Source of the DNA: Allorhodopirellula heiligendammensis
GTDB lineage: Bacteria > Planctomycetota > Planctomycetia > Pirellulales > Pirellulaceae
Direction: 5' to 3'
NCBI RefSeq assembly: GCF_007860105.1
Contig: NZ_SJPU01000006.1
Location: 1 to 64,000, forward strand
Length of the DNA stretch: 64,000 nucleotides
Part shown: positions 35,201 to 44,143 of the stretch, piece by piece
Numbering within the stretch: position 1 is the stretch's first letter
Layout: every line of letters starts with the position of its first letter
The notes under the pieces: model-generated
Seen by the model: only the letters and a program-made list of their open reading frames with translations
Told to the model about the DNA's origin: nothing
The model's database searches: none
Translations under genes and position numbers: made by a program

Positions 35201-35319
35201 CCAGCCACAGAAACCTGTTCGGGGGTACCCGTGGACTCGACTTCGTCGGATGCAAAGGCACACGCTGCGATCGTCGCCAACGATAGAGAGCGGAGAAAAG
35301 TTTTAGCGGAACGCTTCAT
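32209..35319 (-). CDS. Large secreted TPR-type protein
   Basis: A 1036-residue protein. A signal peptide is visible (MKRSAKTFLRSLSLATIAACAFASD), then a charged, entirely helical chain. Repeats of about 34 residues, such as WQIADQVYRSTLV and ALRLSRHAVRFEPDSAIYRDTLAEILARRGNFDEA, show that the C-terminal part is TPR; the middle is more divergent. There is no catalytic motif, so a scaffolding role in the periplasm is inferred. The ATG at 35319 is preferred; the longer frame has no signal peptide at its start. It is transcribed divergently from the S41 protease. Confidence 0.8.
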   Translation of the reverse strand: MKRSAKTFLRSLSLATIAACAFASDEVESTGTPEQVSVAGVVANEASRPLGSEEFSLRRRSTLELWRDRDKYREAIIVAARDDDPETAERARWILGRWQRGILSDTPPELAHQLAALAPIEAIEHLLEAGQFAAATIAMHESYGTLDFESISARVSITLDQRFPIYARAAVRSKTPKSFLDFLDAASSTSAMAVSRHDWAKLFATSDEPVAEMRLPESAKNWDSILTQRTQVLLNLLAGEVNAAMEAARAADQSRNMEQNDAVFAEFAPRQQTLVRSVQMLTSQWLPMASAASQSARECEYAASQLIDAAGDADSDAAPTYDLADKLARYHEDAIGHWAAALIAADRGLEMDIRAQAVAGLTANLKALGDDENGASAVADARALAWRTLLIHGEIDAGLSVIGRDDPAAAAMIAANASRNADAFDRLGFPVDQIDTQLETWIDEAIAAQRELFDASNSGDALRVAEAGASAETGVAPEIEKLFTLIRLLDGVNRDDAAWRIADRLSLPDLRVKRPQSSSTYLIRDYVLLSLLWTTHSDWMIRLGMRDWETESTIISRNAISQITVNDNYQVLAILQRFVQMQRPQATTIEAFQIACEIARADDVDRRRHADLVSELARSLRDGTLRHRVADEPDLHVYFRPSVDVWSELFAAHGRPDLAEPFLQRLSSSGDLKGALTLAKEYRLSGPSAISGDLYEVIWNAVAMSTSEGNPRFRDDVITAVTAVGEQWRAARDVGDQRTAEELLRQLRAMACTPSTDMRQQIADVLADLGQWQIADQVYRSTLVMTALTFDETQSMFDIARKYQGFVLRATASRLETTESAVDAPSIGDLSARDLELRHQAITWVDIAFVQTLDRISLRPQLYLVFPRLFAREKLELALSQTAAKPPAAAAQTVRQLLDRLRQLDAMDITTAESILPRLSELGLEDLAAAELKRMIQAADIHLKTFPVDAVIANNVAWGAAVNNIELDDALRLSRHAVRFEPDSAIYRDTLAEILARRGNFDEAAQIERSCVIDDPGQWHLHEQVKRFEQKLSKSR

Positions 35320-35830
35320 ATTCAACAGCAGGCTGGGGGGCAAAGAATGGCAGAGGCCAAAATCTCGCGATGTACGTAGAACGTTGATTCTATCATATGA
35401 ACCCTTCGTTCTGCCCGTCCCGCCGTTGGTGGCCGCGTTTGTTACTTGCCCCGCGACTCGACACTGCCTATTAATAGCTCGACGCCAAAGAGGAGTTGCC
35501 GACCTGAATACGGGGTCGATGGTGTGTTTCACATCTGAACATCGTGAAACATCGCCGTACCGATTTCTCTTTCACGCGCAGCGGAAGCGCAAACCGCCTG
35601 GAAAATCGAGATCGATGCGATGCTCGCACTTGTCTCCATTTCCTCCCAATCGACTCGACCGCACCTACTCAGGTGGGCTTGTTCGGGTTGGAGGGGATGA
35701 AGCAAATATTTCCGGGGAGGTTTTTTGACCGGGCACCAATTGTGACCTACGTTTGCTCAGCCGCGTCTTCTCGAGTGTCGATCACGCGGCCTTCCCCCTC
35801 CCCGCCTGGGCACTCCAATGGAATTTTCGC
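35320..35830. other. Divergent promoter region without a gene
   Basis: The 511-bp gap separates the divergent TPR and S41 protease genes. It must hold both promoters. Reading frames here are interrupted or lack signals. No clear operator was found. Confidence 0.4.
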
Positions 35831-37564
35831 ATGGAAATCTTGCCAACCGCATTGAGTCGCCACCCCCGTTGGTGTTGTCGCCCGGGTATTGTGCTGGGAT
35901 CGTGGGTTCTGCTCAATGTCGTCACCTTGACGTCGCCCTTAACGACATTTGCAGAGGAGCATGGGTCGGTTCCCGCCGTGACTGTTCCGAGCGGCGAAAC
36001 TGCAGAGACGATTCCTGCTGGTAGTTCCTCCCTCAACGATTCGTCAGCTCGGGACCGCTCACTCGAAGCCGGTTTAGAATTAGAACAGGCCGAGCAATGG
36101 GGCGACGCGATCGACCACTACGATGCCGCGACACGAGCATTTCCCGATGATCGGATCCTGTATCAGCGATTACTGATTAGCCGCCTGCATTTCGATGTCA
36201 TTCGACGTTATGACGATCGCACGTACCTGCAAAGCGTGCGTGAAATGTCGACGTCGCAGACGTTGGATCTTTACAGTGAAATCCTTGCAAACCTACAGAC
36301 GCACTATGTTGACACGATCGAGTGGTCCCGCGTGCTCTTGCACGGGACGGCTGCCCTGGAGGTGGCGTTGACTGAGCCTGCATTCGTCGATCGAGTCGTC
36401 GATCCAGATCGCCGTGACCGCATCGAAGCGTTTCGACAAGCGATTCATCACCGCATCGCTGACCGATCCACACAGAGCCGTTTCGATTTGCGAGCAACCG
36501 TGAATTTGGTCGCGACCATGGCTCATGAGGAACTCGGCATCTCCGGGACTGCGACCGCGCTGGAGTACGTCAGTGGAGCAGTTTCGACGCTTGACACGTT
36601 CACTCGTTTACTTTCGCCAGGTCAGCTCGATGAGATGTTTTCTACCATCGAGGGTAACTTCGTCGGTTTGGGTGTCGAACTGAAGGCGGGGGAGGACTCT
36701 CTTTTGATTCTCTCGGTCATCCCAGGTGGCCCCGCTGCTGAAGCTGGAATTATCCCCGGCGACCGTATCTTGGCGGTCGGCGGAAACCGCACTGACGAAC
36801 AGGAACCAAACTATGTCGCTGATTTGTTGCGAGGTCCTGAAGGCACCGCAGCGGCGTTAACGATTCTCTCCGCTGATCAAACCGAACGCCAACTCTCTGT
36901 CACCCGGCGACGGGTGGATGTTCCCTGTGTGGAGAATGTTCACATTGTCGATTCAGCCCGCCACATCGGCTATTTCCGGTTGACTAATTTTCAAAAATCC
37001 ACCCCTCGCGAAGTCGAGCAAGCGTTGTGGACGCTGCACCGCTCCGGCATGCGATCGCTGATCATGGACCTCCGTGACAACCCCGGCGGTCTGTTGTCGG
37101 CGGCCGTGGAAGTGGCCGATCGCTTTCTCAGTGACGGACGCATCGTGACGACGCGGGGCCGCAATGCTCGTGAGAATTTCGACTATGCCGCCCACCGGCC
37201 GAATACTTGGGACGTACCCATGGCAGTGCTGATTGATCGCAACAGTGCGAGTGCCAGTGAGATTTTCTCAGGTGCGATTCACGACAGTGAGCGGGGCGCC
37301 GTGATCGGTGAAACCAGCTACGGCAAGGGAAGCGTGCAAGGGATCTTTCGAATGCAATCAGGGAAATTTGGTCTCTGCTTAACGACGGCAAAGTTCTACT
37401 CGCCCAGCGGCAAAGCGATCAGTCGCAATGGGGTGGAGCCCAACGTCGTCGTACCGCCGACCTACATCGCGGCCCGCCCTGACAAAGATGGCCGTGTTAC
37501 GACCGAACTCGATGATGCCGTGCTGCAAAAGGCCATCGAGTACCTCGGTGGGGGCGGCCGCTGA
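35831..37564 (+). CDS. S41-family C-terminal processing protease with PDZ domain
   Basis: A 577-residue exported protease. The N-terminal hydrophobic stretch (about 20-42) serves as signal peptide or anchor. A helical segment (about 50-200) precedes a PDZ domain (NFVGLGVELKAGEDSLLILSVIPGGPAAEAGIIPGDRILAVGG). The S41 peptidase core follows, with nucleophile Ser in DRNSASASEIFSGA and the lysine in YGKGSVQ. Family members trim C-terminal peptides of periplasmic or membrane proteins. The ATG at 35831 is preferred over a longer frame that lacks a signal peptide. A strong terminator follows the stop, so it is monocistronic. Confidence 0.92.
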   Translation: MEILPTALSRHPRWCCRPGIVLGSWVLLNVVTLTSPLTTFAEEHGSVPAVTVPSGETAETIPAGSSSLNDSSARDRSLEAGLELEQAEQWGDAIDHYDAATRAFPDDRILYQRLLISRLHFDVIRRYDDRTYLQSVREMSTSQTLDLYSEILANLQTHYVDTIEWSRVLLHGTAALEVALTEPAFVDRVVDPDRRDRIEAFRQAIHHRIADRSTQSRFDLRATVNLVATMAHEELGISGTATALEYVSGAVSTLDTFTRLLSPGQLDEMFSTIEGNFVGLGVELKAGEDSLLILSVIPGGPAAEAGIIPGDRILAVGGNRTDEQEPNYVADLLRGPEGTAAALTILSADQTERQLSVTRRRVDVPCVENVHIVDSARHIGYFRLTNFQKSTPREVEQALWTLHRSGMRSLIMDLRDNPGGLLSAAVEVADRFLSDGRIVTTRGRNARENFDYAAHRPNTWDVPMAVLIDRNSASASEIFSGAIHDSERGAVIGETSYGKGSVQGIFRMQSGKFGLCLTTAKFYSPSGKAISRNGVEPNVVVPPTYIAARPDKDGRVTTELDDAVLQKAIEYLGGGGR

Positions 37565-37621
37565 TCCGTTTAACTCGTCGCAATCGATAAAACCTGCCAA
37601 ATTCACTCAACCCTCCCAACC

Positions 37622-37655
37622 CGAACGCCCGATACCACCATCGGGCGTTCGTTTT
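37622..37655 (+). terminator. Rho-independent terminator
   Basis: CGAACGCCCGAT pairs perfectly with ATCGGGCGTTCG around ACCACC, and TTTT follows. It lies 57 bp after the S41 protease stop. Confidence 0.9.
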
Positions 37656-37703
37656 GCGCGAACGGCTCGCTTGGTATGTCCTTGCTAAACGGACCTTGGT
37701 TGA

Positions 37704-39533
37704 ATGAATGTTGCGATGAACTCACAATCCCGTCGAATGAACGCTGGCCCTACGGCCGGGGCGCTGCTCGCAATCGCTCTGTCGAGCAGCCTTGCGATGC
37801 CAGTATCAGTAACGGCCCAGGTACGGACCAAGCTACCTGACCGCGCAACCTACAATCCTGCCGGACCTTCAACGCCTCCGTCACAGCCCATGGGCGCATC
37901 CGACGAGGCTCAAGTGGCGGGCGTCACGGACGAATCCATCGCCGCATCCTTGCGGCAGTCACCGCTGCGGGAAGCCGATGGCAAGATCGAGCCAGTCAAT
38001 CTTCGTCCGCTGCCTTCTATGGTTCCGCGGGGCAAAGCACGCGTTCTCGCTCTGGCCGACGACCGCGGCAGCGACCCGCCAGCGGAGCCTCCTCAATCGG
38101 CTACGTTACGACCAGCTTCGTATGTTCAGCCCCGGAAAGTGCAGTCCAGCTCAAATCAGATTCAGACGCCAGCCCAGCGGCGGGTAGTCGGCTACGACTC
38201 ACAGCAACACATCCGTCGTACCGCGAGTCCTGGACCACAAACACTGATTCAACACGGTCAGTCCGAAGAATGGATTGAAGGCGGGGTCATTGGATCTGGA
38301 TCGACCCAGTGGGCCCATGACGGCAATATGGGACCGATCCGGATGGGAAATTACAGTGGATGCAACGCCTGCGACGGCGGCGGCTGTAATAGCTGTGATA
38401 GTTGGGGTGGTGATTGCAACAGTTGCGATGGACTCGGCTGCGACGGATGCGGTCAATGCCGTGACTTCAGTAACGCGTCGTTGTCCTTTGATCCCTGTCG
38501 CTGGTTTGGCTCCATCGAACTGCTGCTGCTCTTTCGCGAGGGCGATTCCATCCCGGCGCTGGTCACGACGAGCCCGACGGGAACGACTGCTGATACGGCG
38601 GGCCAACTTCCTGGTGCCACAATTCTCGCCGGTGGCGAACAAGCGTTCAAAGATCTCACCGCTGGCGGACGACTGACCATCGGTACCTGGCTGGATGATC
38701 AACGCAATCGTAGCCTCGTGTTCCGGGGTTGGACTGCGACAGAGGCAGACTTGTCATTTTCCGCTCGGGAGGGCATTAACGCAGGACCGATTCTGGCGAT
38801 TCCAACCACCAATGCCGGTGCGGCTGACGCAGTCCTGATCGCATATCCCAACTCCAACGAAAATTTTGGCCGGTTCGGTAGTGTTAATCTTAGCGCCGAC
38901 AGCAATGTCTACGGCGGTGATATCTCGGTGCGTCAATTCCTGACGGGCGGGTTGGGCACGACTTTCGATGTGCTCTACGGCTACCAATACATGGGCCTCG
39001 ACGAAAACCTGCAACTCTCCACGTCCAGTACCAAGACGCAAGATCAATTCCCCGACCAGGTCGGTAACAACCTGAGCACGTTTGATCAGTTTGAAGCGAG
39101 CAATCAATTTCACGGGGGCCAGTTCGGATTCGCCGGAGCCTATCGTGAGGGATGCTGGAGTTTCGACTGGCTGGGCAAGGTCGGGTTTGGACAGATCAAG
39201 CGTCAAGCTGAGCGGCACGGACGATCCGTAATCACCACCGACACGCCGCCACCGGCGGTCAACGATACCGGATTGTTAGTCAGTGACGCCAATACGGGAT
39301 CGTACTCATCGAGTACCTTCGGGTGGGCACCGGAGTTTGATCTCTCAGTCGGCTGGCACAAGTATCCGCGATTCGACGTGACGTTCGGCTATAACATTAT
39401 CGCGATGACCGATGCGGTGCGTCTGTCTGGGATCATGGATCCGACCAACACGCTGGACACTCCCCGATCGAGCGTCAACTACGGGACATTCATGGTCCAG
39501 GGAATCCACTTCGGTATCCGGCACGTCTGGTAG
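37704..39533 (+). CDS. BBP7-type outer-membrane beta-barrel protein
   Basis: Up to 609 residues. A signal peptide is visible (AGALLAIALSSSLAMPVSVTAQ). A proline-rich linker (about 40-200) is followed by a Cys- and Gly-rich segment (about 225-255, GCNACDGGGCNSCDSWGG...). The C-terminal half is a beta-barrel with alternating hydrophobic strands, ending VQGIHFGIRHVW with the aromatic last residue typical of outer-membrane barrels. This layout fits the planctomycete BBP7 family. The role is unknown. Three ATGs (37704, 37716, 37737) could be the start; the first is used. Confidence 0.85.
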   Translation: MNVAMNSQSRRMNAGPTAGALLAIALSSSLAMPVSVTAQVRTKLPDRATYNPAGPSTPPSQPMGASDEAQVAGVTDESIAASLRQSPLREADGKIEPVNLRPLPSMVPRGKARVLALADDRGSDPPAEPPQSATLRPASYVQPRKVQSSSNQIQTPAQRRVVGYDSQQHIRRTASPGPQTLIQHGQSEEWIEGGVIGSGSTQWAHDGNMGPIRMGNYSGCNACDGGGCNSCDSWGGDCNSCDGLGCDGCGQCRDFSNASLSFDPCRWFGSIELLLLFREGDSIPALVTTSPTGTTADTAGQLPGATILAGGEQAFKDLTAGGRLTIGTWLDDQRNRSLVFRGWTATEADLSFSAREGINAGPILAIPTTNAGAADAVLIAYPNSNENFGRFGSVNLSADSNVYGGDISVRQFLTGGLGTTFDVLYGYQYMGLDENLQLSTSSTKTQDQFPDQVGNNLSTFDQFEASNQFHGGQFGFAGAYREGCWSFDWLGKVGFGQIKRQAERHGRSVITTDTPPPAVNDTGLLVSDANTGSYSSSTFGWAPEFDLSVGWHKYPRFDVTFGYNIIAMTDAVRLSGIMDPTNTLDTPRSSVNYGTFMVQGIHFGIRHVW

Positions 39534-39627
39534 GCGGGAAGCGATGTCGCTTCTCGTTGCAGGGCTTTCAAAATCTATCCTGACGCTGCGGAGATCGTGC
39601 TTCCGTGGAGCACGCCGATCAGCCTGC

Positions 39628-40455
39628 CTACCAGGCCGGTGGTAGTCGAAATCCGTCACTGCCAAGATTGATAATCGACTCAACGTCGAGCGTGCCGTAG
39701 CGTGAGTACCCCGTGTGTACGATCAGATTCGGCAGAATGATGGCATCCCCCTCGTGATGAGTGTGGCCACACAGAACAGTGAAGAATCGATCGGGATTTT
39801 CATCAGCAGCTTGCCGCAACGCTGCTCCGACGTGCCCACAGACGAAGAATGGAGCCCAGTTATCATCGGTGATGTGCCCCTCGTACCAACACGCCTCACG
39901 AAAGGGAGGTACATGAGTCGCGATCAGCACATGCCGCACCTCGGCCGGCAGCGCTACCAATTTCTGCTGCAGCCGCTTACTACTATCGAGGCCCTCGCGC
40001 TGTAAAATCGTCCGCCAGGTTTCCGGTGCATCAGCACGGAAATCTTGGATCAGTTCAAAGTCACTGAGCCGAACTGTGGAATTGAGATAGTCGCCCTCAC
40101 TGGCGTCCCCCCAGCCGTCGTCGCCCAGCAGGACAGAGTCGGCCGTGAGGAACACTGGGCCGCTATCGGTGAGGTAGTGCAGATGGTCGTAATCACGGGC
40201 TAGGTCAATCATGAGGCGACGCGTCTCTGCGATTGACTTACCGTAGAAGTCATGATTGCCCAGGACAAAGTAGATCGGGCGATCAAACGTCTCCACCAGA
40301 CACCGAAGTTGATAAGCGACATCATCGCCTTCCGAAATATCTCCTGTCGTCACCAGCGCGTGCGGTGCAAAGGCAATTAAATCATCCGCCCAACGACGCC
40401 ACGTCTCCAGTTTCGCATGGTCAAAATGCGGATCGGTGATCCACGCTAATCGCAT
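39628..40455 (-). CDS. Calcineurin-like metallophosphoesterase
   Basis: A 275-residue phosphoesterase. The metal-binding motifs are all seen: WITDPHFD (D-x-H), VTTGDISEGDD (GD), VLGNHDFYGKS (GNHD), ATHVPPF (H) and CGHTHHEG (GHTH). The family hydrolyses phosphodiesters such as cyclic nucleotides or sugar phosphates; the substrate here is unknown. The ATG at 40455 is preferred; the longer frame starts at a TTG. It follows metK by 161 bp on the same strand. Confidence 0.9.
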   Translation of the reverse strand: MRLAWITDPHFDHAKLETWRRWADDLIAFAPHALVTTGDISEGDDVAYQLRCLVETFDRPIYFVLGNHDFYGKSIAETRRLMIDLARDYDHLHYLTDSGPVFLTADSVLLGDDGWGDASEGDYLNSTVRLSDFELIQDFRADAPETWRTILQREGLDSSKRLQQKLVALPAEVRHVLIATHVPPFREACWYEGHITDDNWAPFFVCGHVGAALRQAADENPDRFFTVLCGHTHHEGDAIILPNLIVHTGYSRYGTLDVESIINLGSDGFRLPPAW

Positions 40456-40616
40456 CGACAGGTCCGTCCCGACACCGTCGGCGGCAGTGGGATTGATGCG
40501 ACGAAGCAATGGAGAGCGTTCAGCGAGATGAGTTACGGGTTCGGACAACAGGCACTGGAAATCAGGGGCCAGGGTCGCGTGGTGACTCCTGAACCCCCAT
40601 TTCGTCAGAGCCTTGA

Positions 40617-41801
40617 TTATGCCATGGCGACGAGACCGGCGGCCTCGGCGAGTTCTTCGGCCTTATCTGTCTTTTCCCAAGTGAACGCGTCGCCTTCACG
40701 ACCAAAATGGCCGCCCGACGTCGTCGCTGTAAAGACAGGGCGACGAAGTTGCAGGTGATCGATAATCTGGCCAGGCTTCAACTGGAAGTGTTTGCGGACG
40801 AGTTCGCACAACTTCGCATCGGCAATCTTGCCGGTACCCTCGGTGTCCACGTGCACGCTCACGGGGTCGGTAACGCCAATCGCGTACGCCAATTGAACTT
40901 CGCATCGCTCTGCTAAACCCGAGGCGACGATGTTCTTAGCGATGTAGCGGGCCATGTAAGCAGCACTCCGGTCAACCTTGGTGGAGTCCTTGCCGCTGAA
41001 CGCACCGCCACCGTGACGTCCCCATCCACCGTACGTGTCCACGATGATTTTGCGACCCGTCAATCCACAATCACCATGCGGGCCGCCAATTTCGAACTTG
41101 CCCGTGGGGTTGATGTGATACTTGATGTCGCCCTTGTCGAGTTCCGCTGGAATCGATGGCTTGATCACATTTTCGATGATGAATTTTCGAATTTCTTCGT
41201 TGCTGACGCCTGGTGAGTGCTGAGCACTGACGACGACGGTATCGATGCGTACCGGCGTGTTGCCCTCGTACTCCACCGTCACTTGACTCTTATTGTCCGG
41301 TCGCAACCAATCCACTTCTTTATTGAAGCGCGCTTCGGTGATGCGGTTAATGATGCGATGCGAAAGGGCGATCGGCAGTGGCATCAACTCGGGGGTGTCG
41401 CCACAGGCGTATCCGAACATCAGCCCTTGGTCGCCCGCACCGATTTCCTTGCCAGTCTCGTTGGAGTTCACCCCTTGGGCAATATCGGGGCTCTGCGCAT
41501 CCAAGCGAACCTGAACTTCGCAGTTCGCGCCATCGATACCTGTGTCCGCGTTGTTGTATCCGACCGCGAGGATGGTATCGCGAACGATCTTTTCGTAGTC
41601 CACATCAGCCTTGCTGGTGATTTCACCAGCGACCACTGCCAAGTTCGTGTTGACGAGCGTTTCGCAGGCAACGCGGCTGTGCGGATCTTGAGCGAGCAAC
41701 GCGTCCAAGATACTGTCGGAAATACGGTCAGCCAGCTTATCGGGATGCCCCATGCTGACCGATTCGCTGGTGAAAAGATAACGACCTGACTGATTACTCA
41801 C
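40617..41801 (-). CDS. metK: S-adenosylmethionine synthetase
   Basis: A 394-residue enzyme that makes S-adenosylmethionine from methionine and ATP. The motifs are clear: [81 protein letters not shown] and the KHFQL end. The start is a GTG at 41801 with GGAG 9 nt upstream on the minus strand; the frame stays open to another GTG at 41849 but the extra residues do not fit the family. No SAM riboswitch was found upstream. Confidence 0.97.
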   Translation of the reverse strand: MSNQSGRYLFTSESVSMGHPDKLADRISDSILDALLAQDPHSRVACETLVNTNLAVVAGEITSKADVDYEKIVRDTILAVGYNNADTGIDGANCEVQVRLDAQSPDIAQGVNSNETGKEIGAGDQGLMFGYACGDTPELMPLPIALSHRIINRITEARFNKEVDWLRPDNKSQVTVEYEGNTPVRIDTVVVSAQHSPGVSNEEIRKFIIENVIKPSIPAELDKGDIKYHINPTGKFEIGGPHGDCGLTGRKIIVDTYGGWGRHGGGAFSGKDSTKVDRSAAYMARYIAKNIVASGLAERCEVQLAYAIGVTDPVSVHVDTEGTGKIADAKLCELVRKHFQLKPGQIIDHLQLRRPVFTATTSGGHFGREGDAFTWEKTDKAEELAEAAGLVAMA

Positions 41802-42113
41802 TACTGAAAACTCCGCGGATTCGGTCCCATGCGGTATCGTGCGTCTCACGATTTTAAACCGCTGGCGACCAGAAGGGTCTGGACAGGGGCCTCTCCGATT
41901 CGCACGCTCCCAAACAAATTGAGAAAAATCGTTGCGTCGCCAGACCCCCTAGCAGCCACTACCATAATCTTCCGCCGCAATCCTGAAAACCATCGAATTT
42001 GCCCGTTCGCACGATTATTGCAATGGCTTAAGGTACGCTGTTAGCCATTCGAAACGGTGCCGCGAAGGCGACGTTTATTGGCTTCGATACGATCCCAGCA
42101 CGAGAGACCACTC
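41802..42113. other. Divergent promoter region, metK / GH32
   Basis: The 312-bp gap holds both promoters. A longer frame upstream of the GH32 start lacks a signal peptide. No riboswitch or clear operator is visible. Confidence 0.4.
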
Positions 42114-44138
42114 ATGAATTCAGTCATTTTCAAACGGCTCATCTTCGTTATTTCGCTCCAGATGCTGACCTGGACGAGCAGCTTAGTGGGCGAAGAACTG
42201 CTCTTTCCTAATTCGGATTTTGAGTCTGGAACGCTGCAAGGGTGGACCGCTCAGGGCGATGCTTTCACGAACCAGCCCACCGAGGGGGACAATCCCCAAG
42301 CTCGAAACCGCGAGTCCAGTCTGCATCAAGGCAAGTACTGGATCGGCACCTACGAGCGATTCGATGGGAAATCGGGGGCCGCCGGCCAGATCCGCGGTGA
42401 TGCTGCCACCGGGACGCTCACGTCGCAGGAGTTCACGATCGCCCGCCCCTACATCACGTTCAAAATCGGCGCTGGAAATCTTCCTGGGGAAACGGGTGTG
42501 AATTTGATTGTCGGTGACCAGACGATCGAACTTGCGACGGGTATCGATTCAGAATCCATGATCACGATCAGCAAAGACGTCTCTGAATTTATTGGCAAAC
42601 CCGCGCGACTGGTCGTCTTCGATCGTGCCACGGGGGGGTGGGGACATATCAACGTCGACAACTTCACTGCGACTGATAACCCGGTGGTCGACGAACGGAG
42701 CAAGTTCGCGCTGACACCCGGCATCTCACCGGAAGCCTATCCGGACACAGGCTACGATCAACTCCGGCGACCCCAATTCCACTTTAGCTCGCGACGCAAT
42801 TGGCTCAACGACCCCAACGGCATGGTTTACGACGGCGGGAAATACCACCTTTTCTTCCAACACAATCCGCATGGAACCTCGTGGGGTAACATGACCTGGG
42901 GCCACGCCACCGCCCCGGACATGTTGCACTGGACGCAGCACGACCACTCCCTGCTGCCCTACTCGGTGGACGCTCAGGCGGGAACGATCTTTTCCGGTAC
43001 CATCGTGACGGACGACAATAATTCACTAGGGAAACAAGTTGGTGATCCCAAAACCCTCGTCGCCTTCTTCACCTTTGCGACCAAGCCAAAGTTCTACCAA
43101 GCGATGGCGTACAGCACCGACCTCGGCGAGTCTTGGACGTACTGGAACGAGGGTCGCGCCGTCGTGCCGAATCAAGGATTTGACAATGGAGAACGCGACC
43201 CCAAAGTTTTCTGGCATGCGGCAAGCCAGCAGTGGGTGATGGCATTATGGGTACAACGCGATCCCGGACGAATCCGCTTTTTCACATCGGACAACCTCAC
43301 CGATTGGAAGTTCGCCTCCGACCTCATGCGGGATTGGGCATTTGAGTGCATGGACGTGGTCTTCCTGCCGGTCGACGGTGATGAAAACAACATGAAATGT
43401 GTGATTTATGACGCCAGTTTTGACTACGAAATTGGCTCCTTCGATGGAGAGCAATTCACCACCGAGTCAGGGCCGTTCCAGGCTGGCGGTGGAAATTTCT
43501 ACGCAGCACAGACGTTTTACAATCAACCGCAAGGGCGAGCGATCCAGATTGGCTGGATGCGAGGAGGCCCCAATGCGGCGGACCTCTACGACGTTCCCTT
43601 CAACCAACAGATGTCGTTTCCCTGTGAGCTATCCCTCCGCGATACTGATCAGGGCATGAGATTGTTCTATCAACCAATCGAAGAAATTCAAACGCTCGTC
43701 GAGTCAACACACGATAAATCCGATGTCGATCTACCCGCAGGCGAAAACCTCATCGCTGATTTGGCACCACTGGACCTCATCGACATGACAGTCGAGTTCG
43801 ATCCGGGAACGGCAACGTCGCTGGTGTTTGACCTGCCCGGCGTTCAGGTGACCTACGACTCAGCGACGGGAACATCCACCTATACGGGCGTCGATAATGA
43901 GGGCAACAGTCAAATTCACACACTGCTACCCGATTTGAAGCCTCGTGACGGCAGGGTGCGATTGCGATTCCTGGTTGATCGAATCTCATTGGAAGCTTAC
44001 GCATTCGATGGCGAGGATTTCCGCGCCGTGTACACGTCCCCCAACACGGCGCCGAAAACCAATTCGATTCATGCCGTTGGAGGGACCGCTCGTATCCACG
44101 TCTTGAAAATCAATCGACTCAACTCGATTTGGAAGTAA
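42114..44138 (+). CDS. Secreted glycoside hydrolase family 32 (levanase/inulinase-type)
   Basis: A 674-residue exported enzyme that hydrolyses beta-fructosides. After a signal peptide (MNSVIFKRLIFVISLQMLTWTSSLVGEE) comes a beta-sandwich domain of carbohydrate-binding type (about 25-195, LLFPNSDFESGTLQGW ... WGHINVDNFT). The GH32 propeller follows: nucleophile D233 in WLNDPNG, D362 in ERDPKV and acid/base E411 in FECMD. The C-terminal part is the usual beta-sandwich module (about 540-674, ISLEAYAFDGE). The ATG at 42114 is chosen. It stands alone and is convergent with the sulfatase. Levan, inulin or sucrose are candidate substrates. Confidence 0.95.
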   Translation: MNSVIFKRLIFVISLQMLTWTSSLVGEELLFPNSDFESGTLQGWTAQGDAFTNQPTEGDNPQARNRESSLHQGKYWIGTYERFDGKSGAAGQIRGDAATGTLTSQEFTIARPYITFKIGAGNLPGETGVNLIVGDQTIELATGIDSESMITISKDVSEFIGKPARLVVFDRATGGWGHINVDNFTATDNPVVDERSKFALTPGISPEAYPDTGYDQLRRPQFHFSSRRNWLNDPNGMVYDGGKYHLFFQHNPHGTSWGNMTWGHATAPDMLHWTQHDHSLLPYSVDAQAGTIFSGTIVTDDNNSLGKQVGDPKTLVAFFTFATKPKFYQAMAYSTDLGESWTYWNEGRAVVPNQGFDNGERDPKVFWHAASQQWVMALWVQRDPGRIRFFTSDNLTDWKFASDLMRDWAFECMDVVFLPVDGDENNMKCVIYDASFDYEIGSFDGEQFTTESGPFQAGGGNFYAAQTFYNQPQGRAIQIGWMRGGPNAADLYDVPFNQQMSFPCELSLRDTDQGMRLFYQPIEEIQTLVESTHDKSDVDLPAGENLIADLAPLDLIDMTVEFDPGTATSLVFDLPGVQVTYDSATGTSTYTGVDNEGNSQIHTLLPDLKPRDGRVRLRFLVDRISLEAYAFDGEDFRAVYTSPNTAPKTNSIHAVGGTARIHVLKINRLNSIWK

Positions 44139-44143
44139 ATGGC

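Noticed and set aside
41802-42056. SAM riboswitch upstream of metK
   Set aside because: No conserved S-box or other SAM-riboswitch pairing pattern could be recognised.
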